NCBI GenBank assembly: GCA_964472095.1
Contig: CAYYIV010000001.1
Span: 62,001 to 126,000 of the forward strand
Length of the DNA stretch: 64,000 nucleotides
Direction of reading: 5' to 3'
From: Pelagibius sp964472095
GTDB lineage: Bacteria > Pseudomonadota > Alphaproteobacteria > Kiloniellales > Kiloniellaceae
Shown: in pieces, positions 17,758 to 26,786 of the stretch
Position numbering within the stretch: the stretch's first letter is position 1
How the letters are laid out: each line of letters begins with the position of its first letter
Made by a program: the position numbers and the translations under genes
Notes under the pieces: model-generated
Database searches by the model: none
What the model saw: the letters and a program-made list of their open reading frames with translations, nothing else
Told to the model about the DNA's origin: nothing

Positions 17758-19023
17758 ATGTTCCGAAAGATCGCGCTGTTGCTCACGATGACGTTGGCCG
17801 TTGCTGCAGGCGTCGCTCTGACGCCAGGCGACGCGAAAGCGCGCTATGCCTCGATCGTGGTCGATGCGGAGACCGGCCAGGTCCTGCACGCGGTGAATGC
17901 GGACACCCTCAACTATCCGGCGTCGCTGACCAAGATGATGACGCTCTATCTGGTCTTCGAAGCGCTGGAAAAAGGCACGCTTGCGCTCGACCAGCCGTTG
18001 AAGGCGTCGAAGCGGGCCGTCGGCATGCCGCCCTCCAAGCTGGGCCTCAAAGCGGGCGAGAGCATCATGGTCGAGGACGCCATCATGGCCCTGACCACCA
18101 AGTCGGCCAACGACGTCGCGGTGGTCGTTGCCGAGGCTCTGGGCGGCACGGAGATCGCCTTCGCGCAGCTGATGACCAAACGGGCGCAGGCACTCGGCAT
18201 GAGCCGGACCACCTTCCGCAATGCCTCCGGCCTGCCCAACCGCAGCCAAAAGAGCACGGCGCGCGACATGGTGCGGCTGGCCAAGGCACTGATGGAAGAC
18301 TATCCGCAGTATTATCACTATTTCTCCACCACCAATTTCAGCTATCAGGGCCGCAGCTACCACAGCCACAACCGGCTGCTGAAGAGCTACCAGGGCACTG
18401 ACGGCATCAAGACCGGCTACACTCGCGCTTCCGGGTTCAACCTGGTGAGTTCTGTCCAGCGCAACGGCCGGCACGTCATAGCGGTGGTGCTCGGCGGCAA
18501 GACCGCCAAGTCGCGCGACGCCCACATGGTCAAGTTGCTCGACCGCAGCTTCACCAAGATGGCCGCCATAGGCGTGAAGACCATGCCTGCTGTGCCCGGC
18601 CGCAACCCCTTCCAGAACCCGGCAGCGACGACCGTCGAGGTTGCGGCCGCCGAGTCCGCGCCGACGCGGAGCCGCCCGGTAAGACCGGTGATCGCCTCTT
18701 CGCAGATCGCTACCACCTCGGACAGCAGCGACTTGGAAATCGACACCGAGATGCTGACCAACGACTGGGCTGTGCAGGTCGGCGCCTTCAGCCGCTTCAA
18801 AGCGGCCCATGTCAGCGCCAAGGCGGCGCTGGAGTCCGCGCCGCAATCCCTGGAGGGCGCCCGTGTGGCGATCGAGCGGATCGATTCGGCCACGGCCGGT
18901 ACGCTTTACCGCTCGCAGCTCGCCGGGCTCTACGAGCAGCAGGCACGCACCGCCTGTCAGGAGCTCCTCACCGCCAGCATCAACTGCGTGGTGGTGCAGC
19001 CGTTCGCCCAGGGCTCCAACTGA
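17758..19023 (+). CDS. D-alanyl-D-alanine carboxypeptidase (S11) with C-terminal SPOR domain
   Basis: A 421-residue periplasmic penicillin-binding protein that trims the terminal D-Ala of peptidoglycan stem peptides. A signal peptide (residues 1-28) precedes the S11 catalytic domain with SLTK (Ser56-Lys59), SAN (116-118) and KTG (218-220). After a Ser/Thr/Pro linker, a SPOR-like domain starts near residue 338 (NDWAVQVGAFSRFKAA) and should bind denuded glycan at the division septum. This DacA plus SPOR fusion is common in alphaproteobacteria. Monocistronic; no terminator was found in the 253-base gap that follows. Confidence 0.93.
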   Translation: MFRKIALLLTMTLAVAAGVALTPGDAKARYASIVVDAETGQVLHAVNADTLNYPASLTKMMTLYLVFEALEKGTLALDQPLKASKRAVGMPPSKLGLKAGESIMVEDAIMALTTKSANDVAVVVAEALGGTEIAFAQLMTKRAQALGMSRTTFRNASGLPNRSQKSTARDMVRLAKALMEDYPQYYHYFSTTNFSYQGRSYHSHNRLLKSYQGTDGIKTGYTRASGFNLVSSVQRNGRHVIAVVLGGKTAKSRDAHMVKLLDRSFTKMAAIGVKTMPAVPGRNPFQNPAATTVEVAAAESAPTRSRPVRPVIASSQIATTSDSSDLEIDTEMLTNDWAVQVGAFSRFKAAHVSAKAALESAPQSLEGARVAIERIDSATAGTLYRSQLAGLYEQQARTACQELLTASINCVVVQPFAQGSN

Positions 19024-19276
19024 GCATCGCCGGCCGCAGCAAGAGACGCAGCGACACCCCTTCCCGCACTGTTCAGGCGACGTCCTGAGATCGCTGGCCC
19101 TTGCCGGGCGATTCCTCCAGAAGCACCGCAAGCCGATCGAGGCATTGGCCCCAGCCCTCGAGCATCGGGGTCCGCAGGGCTGCGGCGCGCGCCTCCGCCG
19201 AAGCGGAGAGTAATAATAACCTGATATCAGTCGGCCACATCACCACCAAGCGCTGCCGGGCAGCAGCATAAGCTTC

Positions 19277-20698
19277 CTAAAAAGCCGGTGACTCCAGTCC
19301 GCTGGCTTCGAGCTGTGCAGCAAGCCGCTGCGTCAGCTTCTTGAGGCTGGCCGCATCCGGCGCCTCGCAGCGCAGGGTCAGCGCATCCTCGGTATTGGAG
19401 GCGCGCAGCAGCCACCAGCCGCCCCCCTCGCGCACGCGCACGCCGTCGATGGCGGTGACCTCTGTTCCCTCGGCGGCAAGGCGCGCCCTGACCTCCTCCA
19501 CCACCGCCTTCTTGCGCGCTTCCGGGCAGGGCACACGCAGTTCCGGAGTATTCACCAGCTTGGGCAGGGAATCCCGGAACTCGGCCAGGGTCTCCGTCGA
19601 GGCCTGCAGGATCGAAAGGACCCGGACCGCAGCATAGAGCGCATCGTCGTAGCCGTAGAAACCGTCGCCGAAGACGAAGTGCGCCGCCATCTCGCCGGCG
19701 AAGGGAGCGTCGAGCTCCTTCATCTTGGCCTTGATGACCGAGTGGCCGGTCTTCCACATCAGCGGCCGGCCGCCGGCCGCCGCGATGCCGTCGAACAGCA
19801 CCTCGCTGCACTTCACGTCTCCGATAATGGTAGCGCCGGGGTGGCGCTTTAGGATGTCGCGCGCCAGGAACAGCAGGATTTGGTCCCCCCAGACGATGCG
19901 CGCCTTGGAATCGACGAGGCCCAGGCGGTCGCCGTCGCCGTCGAAGGCGATGCCGAGATCGCAGCCCTCCCGCAGCACGGTTTCCTGCAGCTGCACCAGG
20001 TTCTCTGCCACTGTGGGATCGGGGTGATGGTTGGGAAAATTGCCGTCGATCTCCGCGTTCAGCAGGAAATGCTCGCCCGGCAGGCGCGCCACGAGGGCCG
20101 CCATCGCTTCGCCCATCGCCCCATTGCCGGCATCCCAGGCGACCTTCAGGCGGCGCGGCCCGGCGACGTCCTGGAGAATGCGCTCGATGTAGGCGTCGAA
20201 CACCGAGGTCTCCCCGATGCTGCCGGCGCCCTGCTCGAAATTGGCGGCCGCCGCGATGCGCCCTATTTCCTGGATATCGGTGCCGAACACCGAGGCTTTG
20301 TGCAGCACCAGCTTGAAGCCATTGTAGTTCGGCGGGTTGTGCGAGCCGGTGATCATGACGCCGCCGTCCACGTCCTTGGTATAGGCGGTGAAGTAGAGCA
20401 TCGGCGTCGGGCCGCGACCGATGATCAGTACACGCAGGCCGCATGCGGCAAGGCCGGCACTGAGCGCTTCGGCCAGCATCGGAGACGAATGCCGCCCGTC
20501 GTAGCCGACCGCCAGCGCCTGCGCACCGCGCCGCTTCGCCAGGCTGCCGAACGCGCGGCCAAGCGCAAAGGCATCGGCCGCCGTGATGGTCTCGCCGACG
20601 ATACCGCGCACGTCGTACTCGCGCAGCACCGAGGCATCGAAGCGATGCGCCGCCCCCGGGTCGAAGGAAGCTGGGTCGATCGGCGCCGGCACCGTCAT
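19277..20698 (-). CDS. Phosphomannomutase/phosphoglucomutase
   Basis: A 473-residue alpha-D-phosphohexomutase interconverting the 6-phosphate and 1-phosphate forms of mannose or glucose. The N-terminal FREYDVRGIVG-type opening (LREYDVRGI), the phosphoserine loop TGSHNPPNYNG (Ser119), the metal loop DGDGDR and the C-terminal phosphate-binding region (LRASNTEDALTLRCEA) are intact. It lies 3 bases after ugd in the galU-ugd-pmm operon, so it supplies glucose-1-P or mannose-1-P for exopolysaccharide or LPS precursors. Dual specificity (AlgC-like) is likely but not proven. Confidence 0.92.
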   Translation of the reverse strand: MTVPAPIDPASFDPGAAHRFDASVLREYDVRGIVGETITAADAFALGRAFGSLAKRRGAQALAVGYDGRHSSPMLAEALSAGLAACGLRVLIIGRGPTPMLYFTAYTKDVDGGVMITGSHNPPNYNGFKLVLHKASVFGTDIQEIGRIAAAANFEQGAGSIGETSVFDAYIERILQDVAGPRRLKVAWDAGNGAMGEAMAALVARLPGEHFLLNAEIDGNFPNHHPDPTVAENLVQLQETVLREGCDLGIAFDGDGDRLGLVDSKARIVWGDQILLFLARDILKRHPGATIIGDVKCSEVLFDGIAAAGGRPLMWKTGHSVIKAKMKELDAPFAGEMAAHFVFGDGFYGYDDALYAAVRVLSILQASTETLAEFRDSLPKLVNTPELRVPCPEARKKAVVEEVRARLAAEGTEVTAIDGVRVREGGGWWLLRASNTEDALTLRCEAPDAASLKKLTQRLAAQLEASGLESPAF

Positions 20699-20701
20699 GG
20701 G

Positions 20702-22024
20702 CTAGGCTTCCGGCAGCGCGACCGGCCGGCCGACCGAGCTGTAGCGGAAGCCGGCCGCCGCCATGTCGGCCGGGCTGTAGACATTGCGCAGGTCCACCAT
20801 CACCGCTGCTTTCATGATCGACTTCATGCGGTCGAGGTCCAGCGCGCGGAACTCGTTCCACTCCGTCAGAATGGTGACGGCATCGGCGCCGGTCATCGCC
20901 TCATAGGCATTCTGGCACCACTTCACGCCCGGCAACAGGGCGTTGGCCTGCTCCATCCCCTCGGGATCGAAGGCACGCACCTTGGCACCTGCCGCGAGCA
21001 GGGCCGGCACGATATCCAGACTTGGCGCGTCGCGCATGTCGTCGGTGTTCGGCTTGAACGTGAGACCCAGGACGGCAACCGTCTTGCCCTCGACGGAGCC
21101 GTCGCAGGCCGCAATGATGCGTGCCGCCATGGACCGCTTGCGCCTGTCGTTGATGTCGGCGACGGTCTCGACAATTCGCATCGGCGCACCCGCCTTCTGC
21201 GCTGTGTGGATCAACGCCAGGGTGTCTTTCGGGAAGCAGGAACCGCCGTAGCCCGGTCCGGGGTGCAGAAACTTGCGCCCGATGCGCCCGTCGAGGCCGA
21301 TGCCGCGGGCGACGTCGTGCACGTTGGCGCCGACCTTCTCGCAGAGGTCGGCGATCTCGTTGATGAAGGTGATCTTGGTGGCGAGGAAGGCGTTACCGGC
21401 GTACTTGGTGAGTTCTGCCGTCTCCAAGGTGGTGAAGAGGATCGGCGTCTCGATCAGGTAGAGCGGGCGGTAGAGTGCGCGCATGACGTCGCGCGCGCGG
21501 TCGGTCTCGGCACCGATGATCACCCTGTCGGGGCGCATGAAGTCGTTGATGGCCGCGCCCTCGCGCAGGAATTCCGGATTGGAGATCACGTCGAACTCGG
21601 CCGCCGGGTTGGTCTCGCGAATGATGCGCGCCACCTCACGGCCGGTGCCGACCGGCACCGTCGACTTGTTCACCACCACGGTATAGCCCTTGAGGTTGCC
21701 GGCGACCTCGCGCACCGCATCGTAGACGTAACTCAGATCCGCTTCGCCGCCGGTGCGTCCCGTCGGCGTGCCGACGGCGATGAAGACGGCGTCGGCCGCG
21801 GCCACGGTCTTCGCCAGTTCGGTGGTGAAGGTCAGGCGGCCGGCCTCGCGGTTGTTGGCCACCAGCACCTCGAGGCCGGGTTCGAAGATCGGAATCTCGC
21901 CCCGCTCCAGGCGTTCGATCTTGGCGGCGTCCTTGTCGATGCAGACGACTTCGGTGCCGAACTCCGAAAAGCAGGCCCCGGAGACGAGACCGACATAGCC
22001 GGTGCCAACCATTGCAATGCGCAT
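20702..22024 (-). CDS. ugd: UDP-glucose 6-dehydrogenase
   Basis: A 440-residue enzyme that oxidises UDP-glucose to UDP-glucuronate with two NAD+. The N-terminal Rossmann motif MVGTGYVGLVSGACF, the catalytic-Cys segment GPGYGGSCFPKDTLAL and the C-terminal UDP-binding domain (VLGLTFKPNTDDMRDAPS) are all present. Second gene of galU-ugd-pmm; the enzyme uses the product of GalU. Start ATG 22024 opens the Rossmann fold directly. Confidence 0.95.
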   Translation of the reverse strand: MRIAMVGTGYVGLVSGACFSEFGTEVVCIDKDAAKIERLERGEIPIFEPGLEVLVANNREAGRLTFTTELAKTVAAADAVFIAVGTPTGRTGGEADLSYVYDAVREVAGNLKGYTVVVNKSTVPVGTGREVARIIRETNPAAEFDVISNPEFLREGAAINDFMRPDRVIIGAETDRARDVMRALYRPLYLIETPILFTTLETAELTKYAGNAFLATKITFINEIADLCEKVGANVHDVARGIGLDGRIGRKFLHPGPGYGGSCFPKDTLALIHTAQKAGAPMRIVETVADINDRRKRSMAARIIAACDGSVEGKTVAVLGLTFKPNTDDMRDAPSLDIVPALLAAGAKVRAFDPEGMEQANALLPGVKWCQNAYEAMTGADAVTILTEWNEFRALDLDRMKSIMKAAVMVDLRNVYSPADMAAAGFRYSSVGRPVALPEA

Positions 22025-22055
22025 GCAGTATTCTCCAGCGGCCTCTAGGCCCTAA

Positions 22056-22934
22056 TCAGGAAGCGGCGCCGTAGCGGCGCAGGATGTCGCGCGTGGTCTC
22101 GCGCAGATCGTCGCGCTCCAGCGCGTAGGCGATGTTGGCTTCCAGCAAGCCCGCCTTGCCGCCGCAGTCGAAGCGCCGGCCCTCGAAGCGCAGACCGTGG
22201 AGGGGCTGGCTGCCGATGGTGCGCGCTATCGCGTCGGTCAGCTGGATCTCGCCGCCGGCGCCCTTATCCTGACGATTGAGCTCGTCGAAAACCTCAGGCT
22301 GCAGAATATAGCGGCCGATGATGGAAAGCGTCGAGGGCGCCGCCGCCGGGGTCGGCTTCTCGACCAGGCCCTTGGCCTTGGCAAGGCGGCCATCGTCCTC
22401 CACCACGTCGAGAATGCCGTAGCGGTCGGTCTGCTCGCGCGGCACATCCTCGACGGCGACGAGATTGCCGCCGACCTTCTCGTAAGCCTCCACGAGCTGC
22501 TTCAAACAGCCTTTGGGATGCAATACCAGGTCGTCGGGAAGAATCACCGCGAAGGGTTCGCGGCCTACCAGGTTGCGCGCGCACCATACCGCATGGCCGA
22601 GTCCGAGGGCCTCAGGTTGGCGGGTAAAGCTGATCTTGCCGGCGGTCGGCGACATGGCGCTGGCAAGCTCGAGCTCCGCCGTCTTGCCGCGCGCTTCCAG
22701 AGTCTTCATCAGCTCGAAATGATAGTCGAAATGGTCCTCGATGGCCGCCTTGCCGCGACTGGTGACAAAAATGATCTCCTCGATGCCGGCCTGGCGCGCC
22801 TCCTCGACACCATACTGAATGAGCGGCTTGTCGACGACGGGGAGCATCTCTTTGGGAATTGCCTTGGTCGCCGGCAGAAAGCGCGTGCCAAGTCCGCCGA
22901 CGGGCAGAACCGCCTTGCGAATGGTACCTGTCAT
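22056..22934 (-). CDS. galU: UTP-glucose-1-phosphate uridylyltransferase
   Basis: A 292-residue nucleotidyltransferase making UDP-glucose. The signature GGLGTRFLPATKAIPKEM and downstream VDKPLIQYGVEEA are diagnostic of GalU. ATG 22934 was chosen because it opens the conserved core, with GAGG eleven bases upstream; the longer frame adds a His/Arg-rich tail with no family match. It is the first gene of the sugar-nucleotide operon, separated from ugd by 31 bases. Confidence 0.94.
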   Translation of the reverse strand: MTGTIRKAVLPVGGLGTRFLPATKAIPKEMLPVVDKPLIQYGVEEARQAGIEEIIFVTSRGKAAIEDHFDYHFELMKTLEARGKTAELELASAMSPTAGKISFTRQPEALGLGHAVWCARNLVGREPFAVILPDDLVLHPKGCLKQLVEAYEKVGGNLVAVEDVPREQTDRYGILDVVEDDGRLAKAKGLVEKPTPAAAPSTLSIIGRYILQPEVFDELNRQDKGAGGEIQLTDAIARTIGSQPLHGLRFEGRRFDCGGKAGLLEANIAYALERDDLRETTRDILRRYGAAS

Positions 22935-23064
22935 GAAACGGAATACCTCACGATGTCGGGATCGGTGCGGGGAACGCGGCTGTATTGCCACAGGGGGGCC
23001 GGGGCGACAAGTGACACAAATGGCGCGCCGGGTCCGGTAATGTTCGCAGAGCGATGATTGCAGT

Positions 23065-23796
23065 TCAATGACGCAGCAGCAATTCCTTCGCCTCGTTCAG
23101 CTTGGCGGCGAGATAGTTGGAGCCACCGTGGTCGGGATGCAGCTTCTGCATGAGACGGCGGTGCGCGTCGCGAACCGCCTCGGCGCCGGCGCCCTCCTCC
23201 AGCCCGAGAATCTCCAGCGCCTCCGACCGCGTCATGCCGCCGGAAGCCTGGGGACCGCCGCGCTGCCGCCCGCCGCCCGCCTGCCCGTCGTCAGCGGCAC
23301 CGGCCGTCTCGCCGGTCTCGTCGGAACCGCGCCATTCCGGCTGGGTACGGTCGAGATAGGCCTCCAGCACGGCAGCCGACTGCGCATCGGCAATGCCGTA
23401 GTCCTGCAGAAGTTCCAGCAGTGCCCCCCGATCGAGCTGCGAAAGGGCCTGGCCCTCGTAGCGCCCCTCGAGGATGCGGCCGTCGAGCTCGCCGCTGTCG
23501 TGATCGAGGCTCATCTGCAGGAAGCGGGTACGCACCTCCGAGGACTGGCCGGCGCTGGGCCCGCGCGCCTCCTTGTAGCGGCGTGACATGCGGAACAGCC
23601 AGATGGCTGCCGGTACCAGCGCGGCCAGCATGGCCACACGGCCGCTCGCCACCATCAGCAGGAGCACGCCGACGGCCACCGAAAGACCGCCCCACTTCAG
23701 ACCTTTGGCGACCTTCTGCGGGTCGGCATCGACGAACCAGCGCCCGAGAAACAACAGGGCGACCAGCAGGGCGAGGCCGAGAATGAAGTACTGCAT
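23065..23796 (-). CDS. Membrane-anchored J-domain protein
   Basis: A 243-residue protein. Two hydrophobic segments occupy residues 1-20 and about 33-65, then a soluble linker, and a C-terminal J domain with the Hsp70-stimulating HPD motif in KLHPDHGGSNYL. The domain at the C-terminus of a membrane anchor resembles mitochondrial Pam18/Tim14, and such proteins are widespread in alphaproteobacteria. The region between (LDGRILEGRYEGQALSQLD) is conserved in that group. It lies downstream of and close to the VWA gene on the same strand. A longer upstream frame overlaps the VWA gene and is a shadow. Confidence 0.85.
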   Translation of the reverse strand: MQYFILGLALLVALLFLGRWFVDADPQKVAKGLKWGGLSVAVGVLLLMVASGRVAMLAALVPAAIWLFRMSRRYKEARGPSAGQSSEVRTRFLQMSLDHDSGELDGRILEGRYEGQALSQLDRGALLELLQDYGIADAQSAAVLEAYLDRTQPEWRGSDETGETAGAADDGQAGGGRQRGGPQASGGMTRSEALEILGLEEGAGAEAVRDAHRRLMQKLHPDHGGSNYLAAKLNEAKELLLRH

Positions 23797-23818
23797 GGGT
23801 CGCCGGTCCGTCTCGCGG

Positions 23819-24544
23819 CTATTTGACCTGATGGGTGAGCTGCGGCACCAGCCCTCCGGTGCGGCGGCTGTAGTCGGCCAGGGCGCGACGCCCGCCGGCA
23901 GCGAAGACGGCGACGGCGGAGAGCAGCTCACGCAGCTGTTTGGCGCTTGCCGAATCGAAGTTGCAGAAGGCGCCGCCGCTAAGCCGCGCGATCTGTTGGA
24001 AGGCCTGGCGCGAGACCGGGTCGTTGCCTTCGTGAAACATGAAGCAGGGCACGCCGAGCAGGCCGAGCTCACCTGCCATGTGGCCGAGGTGGTCGATATC
24101 CTCCTCCATGGCATCGCCGACGAAGACCAGGGCGGAGACCTTCTTCTGCTTCGTCTCCCTGATGGCACGCTTCAGCACCTTACCCATCTGGGTGCGCCCG
24201 GCGAGGCAGAACACACCGGTCATGAAGCGCAGCAGCTGGGCGGACTCCGCCACCCAAGGGCTTGCCTTGCATTCGCCGAAGCCGCGGTAGTAGATGAGCT
24301 GCACCTCGAGTCCGCCGAGGGTCTCGGTCTCCTTGAACATCTCCGCCTGCAGGTGAGAGGCGCGATCCCAGGTCGGCTCGCGGCTGGCGGTGGCGTCCAT
24401 GGCAAAGATCAGCCGGCCTCGTGCATTTCCGGCCGACCCAGGGCTGGGCGCCGGGGTGACCGCCAGCTTTCGCAGGAAGGCTTCAACCTCCGGGGACTCG
24501 GAGCCCCCAGGGAGTTTGGGGGAAAGCTTGGGATCCTTGGCCAT
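23819..24544 (-). CDS. VWA-domain protein
   Basis: A 241-residue soluble protein with a von Willebrand A fold: the MIDAS motif DATAS sits in LIFAMDATASREPTWD, followed by the TQMGKVLKRAI and ALVFVGDAMEED blocks. It has no signal peptide, so it is probably cytosolic. It precedes the membrane J-domain gene by 22 bases, and the two are likely one transcript; the pairing suggests a chaperone-linked role, which is inference. The function is unknown. Confidence 0.8.
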   Translation of the reverse strand: MAKDPKLSPKLPGGSESPEVEAFLRKLAVTPAPSPGSAGNARGRLIFAMDATASREPTWDRASHLQAEMFKETETLGGLEVQLIYYRGFGECKASPWVAESAQLLRFMTGVFCLAGRTQMGKVLKRAIRETKQKKVSALVFVGDAMEEDIDHLGHMAGELGLLGVPCFMFHEGNDPVSRQAFQQIARLSGGAFCNFDSASAKQLRELLSAVAVFAAGGRRALADYSRRTGGLVPQLTHQVK

Positions 24545-24631
24545 CCGCCCTATGTCGCTATTGTTTGCATCACCTGTAACTTAGGGCCGCAACGCTCGGA
24601 ATCCAACGCTGAGCCGTTGCCCCAGGCGGCC

Positions 24632-26710
24632 TCACGCCGGCGCGACCCATACCGCGGTGTCGTGGAATACGGCGCCGCCAGCCGGCGGCCCGGGGTCGGC
24701 GCTGATCAGCAGGTTGATCCCCTGCCCCTCCTCGAAGGCGCTGTTGGGCCAGATGCTCTCCACCACCACCACGTCCGGCTGCAGGCCGTCGAAAAGCGCG
24801 GCGTGGACGACCAGCGAGCCCTGGCGGTTGCCGAGGCGCACGCGCGTGCCCTCGCCGATCCCCAGCCTGGCGGCGGCCTGCGGGTGGATCAGCAGCGTCG
24901 GCCGCTTCTCGCGCTTCAGCGAGCCCGGCGTCTCCGTGAAGGTGCTGTTGAGGAAGGAACGCGCCGGCGCCGCCACCAGGCGGAAAGGGCGCTCGGCATC
25001 GGCCTGGTCGTAGCCTTCGTTGTGGCCGGGCAGCGGCGGCATGGCCGCGAAGTCGGGCCCATAGGCCGACCAGTCCGGCCGGAAGTGAAAGCGCTTGTCG
25101 GCATGGCCGAAGCCGTCGAGGAAATGCATCTCCTCGAAGGACTTCACGCAGTCGTGCCAATGGGCCGCATGGACCGTCTCGGCATCGGGCAGCCCGGAGG
25201 CCTTCAGTGTCGCGTCGATGATCTCCCAGGCGCTCATGTCGAAGCCGGGATGTTCGGCCCCGAGGCGCCGGGCGAGCGCGCAGAGCACTTCGTGGTTGCT
25301 GCGGCTGCCGGGCAGCGGATCGATCACCGCCTTGGTGACCTGAAGGTAGGTATGGCCGCCGGCGACATAGATGTCGTCGTGCTCAAGGAAAGTGGTGGCC
25401 GGCAGCACGATGTCGGCCATGGCCGCCGTCTCGGTCATGAACTGCTCGTGCACGCAGGTAAAGAGGTCGGGCCGGGCGAAGCCCTCGGCCACCTTGGCGC
25501 TCTCGGGGCAGACGACCATCGGGTTGGTGTTCTGGATGAAGAGGGCCGTCACCGGCGGCCCGTCGCCGAGATCGCGCCGGTCGCCGGTGAGGATCGGGCC
25601 GATGCGCGACTGGTCGAGCAGGCGCGTCGACCTGTCCTTCACGTCGAGGCCCTGGATCAGCGTCTCGTCGAGGCCGTAGACATCGGACTGGCCCTGCATG
25701 GCGCCGCCGCCGGGGTATTGCCAGGCGCCGGTCACCGTCGGCAGGCAGGCGACGGCGTGCACCGCAGAAGCGCCGTTGCGCGCCCGGGAGAAGCCGTAGC
25801 CGACGCGGATGTAGCTGCGCCGGGTTGCGCCATAAAGTCGTGCGAAAGCGAGAATTTCCGCCTCCGCGAGGCCGGTGATAGCCGCCGCCCAGGCCGGCGT
25901 GCAGGCGGCGAAGTGGGCCTCCAGCTCGGCATCCCAGTCGCTGTACCTGGCCATGTAGCTGCGGTCGGCGAAGCCTTCGGCCAGCAACGCGGAGATCACC
26001 GCCGCCGCCAGGGCGCCGTCGGTGCCTGGCTTCGGCGCCAGATGCAAGTCGGCCTGCTCGGCCGTGCCGGTACGGTAGGGGTCGACCACCACCAGTTTCG
26101 CGCCCCGCGTTTTGCGCGCCTTGGCGATGTGGGTCATCACATTGACCTGGGTGCTGACCGGATTGCCGCCCCAGACGACGATGAGGTCGGACTGCGCGAT
26201 CTCCCGCGCATCGGGCCCCAGCCGCGCGCCGCAGGCGGCGTTCCAGCCGGTCGCCACCAGTTTGGTGCAGATCGTGGAATGCTGGCGCGAGTAGCGCTTG
26301 GCATGGCGCAGGCGCTCGATGCCGTCGCGCTGTACCAGGCCCATGGTGCCGGCGTAGAAATAGGGCCAGACTGCCTCACTGCCGTGGCTCTGCTCCGCCT
26401 TGAGCAGCGCCTCCGCCACCGCGTCAAGGGCCTGGTCCCAGGTGATCTCCTCGAAGGCCTCCCTGCCCTGGCCGCGCTCGCCGACCCGGCGCAGCGGCGC
26501 GGTCAGGCGGTCCGGATGGTGCACCCGCTCGGCATAGCGCGACACCTTGGCGCAGACCACGCCGTCGGTATAGTCGTTGCCGCGGGCCCCGCGCACCTTG
26601 CCGATCCGCGTGCTGGACAGCCGCTCGACCTCCAAGGCGCAAACGCTGGGACAGTCGTGCGGACAGGTGGAGTGGACGAAAACCGGCGCGGCGGTGCGAT
26701 CGAGGGGCAT
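24632..26710 (-). CDS. Molybdopterin-dependent oxidoreductase (bis-PGD, [4Fe-4S])
   Basis: A 692-residue DMSO-reductase-family protein. The N-terminal cluster ligands are in CPHDCPSVC and VVCAKVSRY, giving a [4Fe-4S] site; the molybdopterin region (WGGNPVSTQVN) and the C-terminal molydopterin-dinucleotide-binding domain (FLNSTFTETP, RLGNRQGSL) follow. No Tat signal is visible, suggesting a cytosolic enzyme. This subgroup is usually annotated 'molybdopterin oxidoreductase family protein' and its substrate is unknown. No electron-transfer subunit is adjacent. ATG 26710 was chosen because the upstream extension is Arg-rich and unlike the family. Confidence 0.88.
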   Translation of the reverse strand: MPLDRTAAPVFVHSTCPHDCPSVCALEVERLSSTRIGKVRGARGNDYTDGVVCAKVSRYAERVHHPDRLTAPLRRVGERGQGREAFEEITWDQALDAVAEALLKAEQSHGSEAVWPYFYAGTMGLVQRDGIERLRHAKRYSRQHSTICTKLVATGWNAACGARLGPDAREIAQSDLIVVWGGNPVSTQVNVMTHIAKARKTRGAKLVVVDPYRTGTAEQADLHLAPKPGTDGALAAAVISALLAEGFADRSYMARYSDWDAELEAHFAACTPAWAAAITGLAEAEILAFARLYGATRRSYIRVGYGFSRARNGASAVHAVACLPTVTGAWQYPGGGAMQGQSDVYGLDETLIQGLDVKDRSTRLLDQSRIGPILTGDRRDLGDGPPVTALFIQNTNPMVVCPESAKVAEGFARPDLFTCVHEQFMTETAAMADIVLPATTFLEHDDIYVAGGHTYLQVTKAVIDPLPGSRSNHEVLCALARRLGAEHPGFDMSAWEIIDATLKASGLPDAETVHAAHWHDCVKSFEEMHFLDGFGHADKRFHFRPDWSAYGPDFAAMPPLPGHNEGYDQADAERPFRLVAAPARSFLNSTFTETPGSLKREKRPTLLIHPQAAARLGIGEGTRVRLGNRQGSLVVHAALFDGLQPDVVVVESIWPNSAFEEGQGINLLISADPGPPAGGAVFHDTAVWVAPA

Positions 26711-26786
26711 TCGGAGGCATTCCGTCGTTTGGGGGCGGCGACGGTCGATCCTACAGGGCCGGTCCGGAGACCTCAATCCGCAGGCG

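Noticed and set aside
19227..20861. Long minus-strand frame overlapping pmm
   Set aside because: Arg/Gly/Ala-rich shadow of the phosphohexomutase frame; no family signature.
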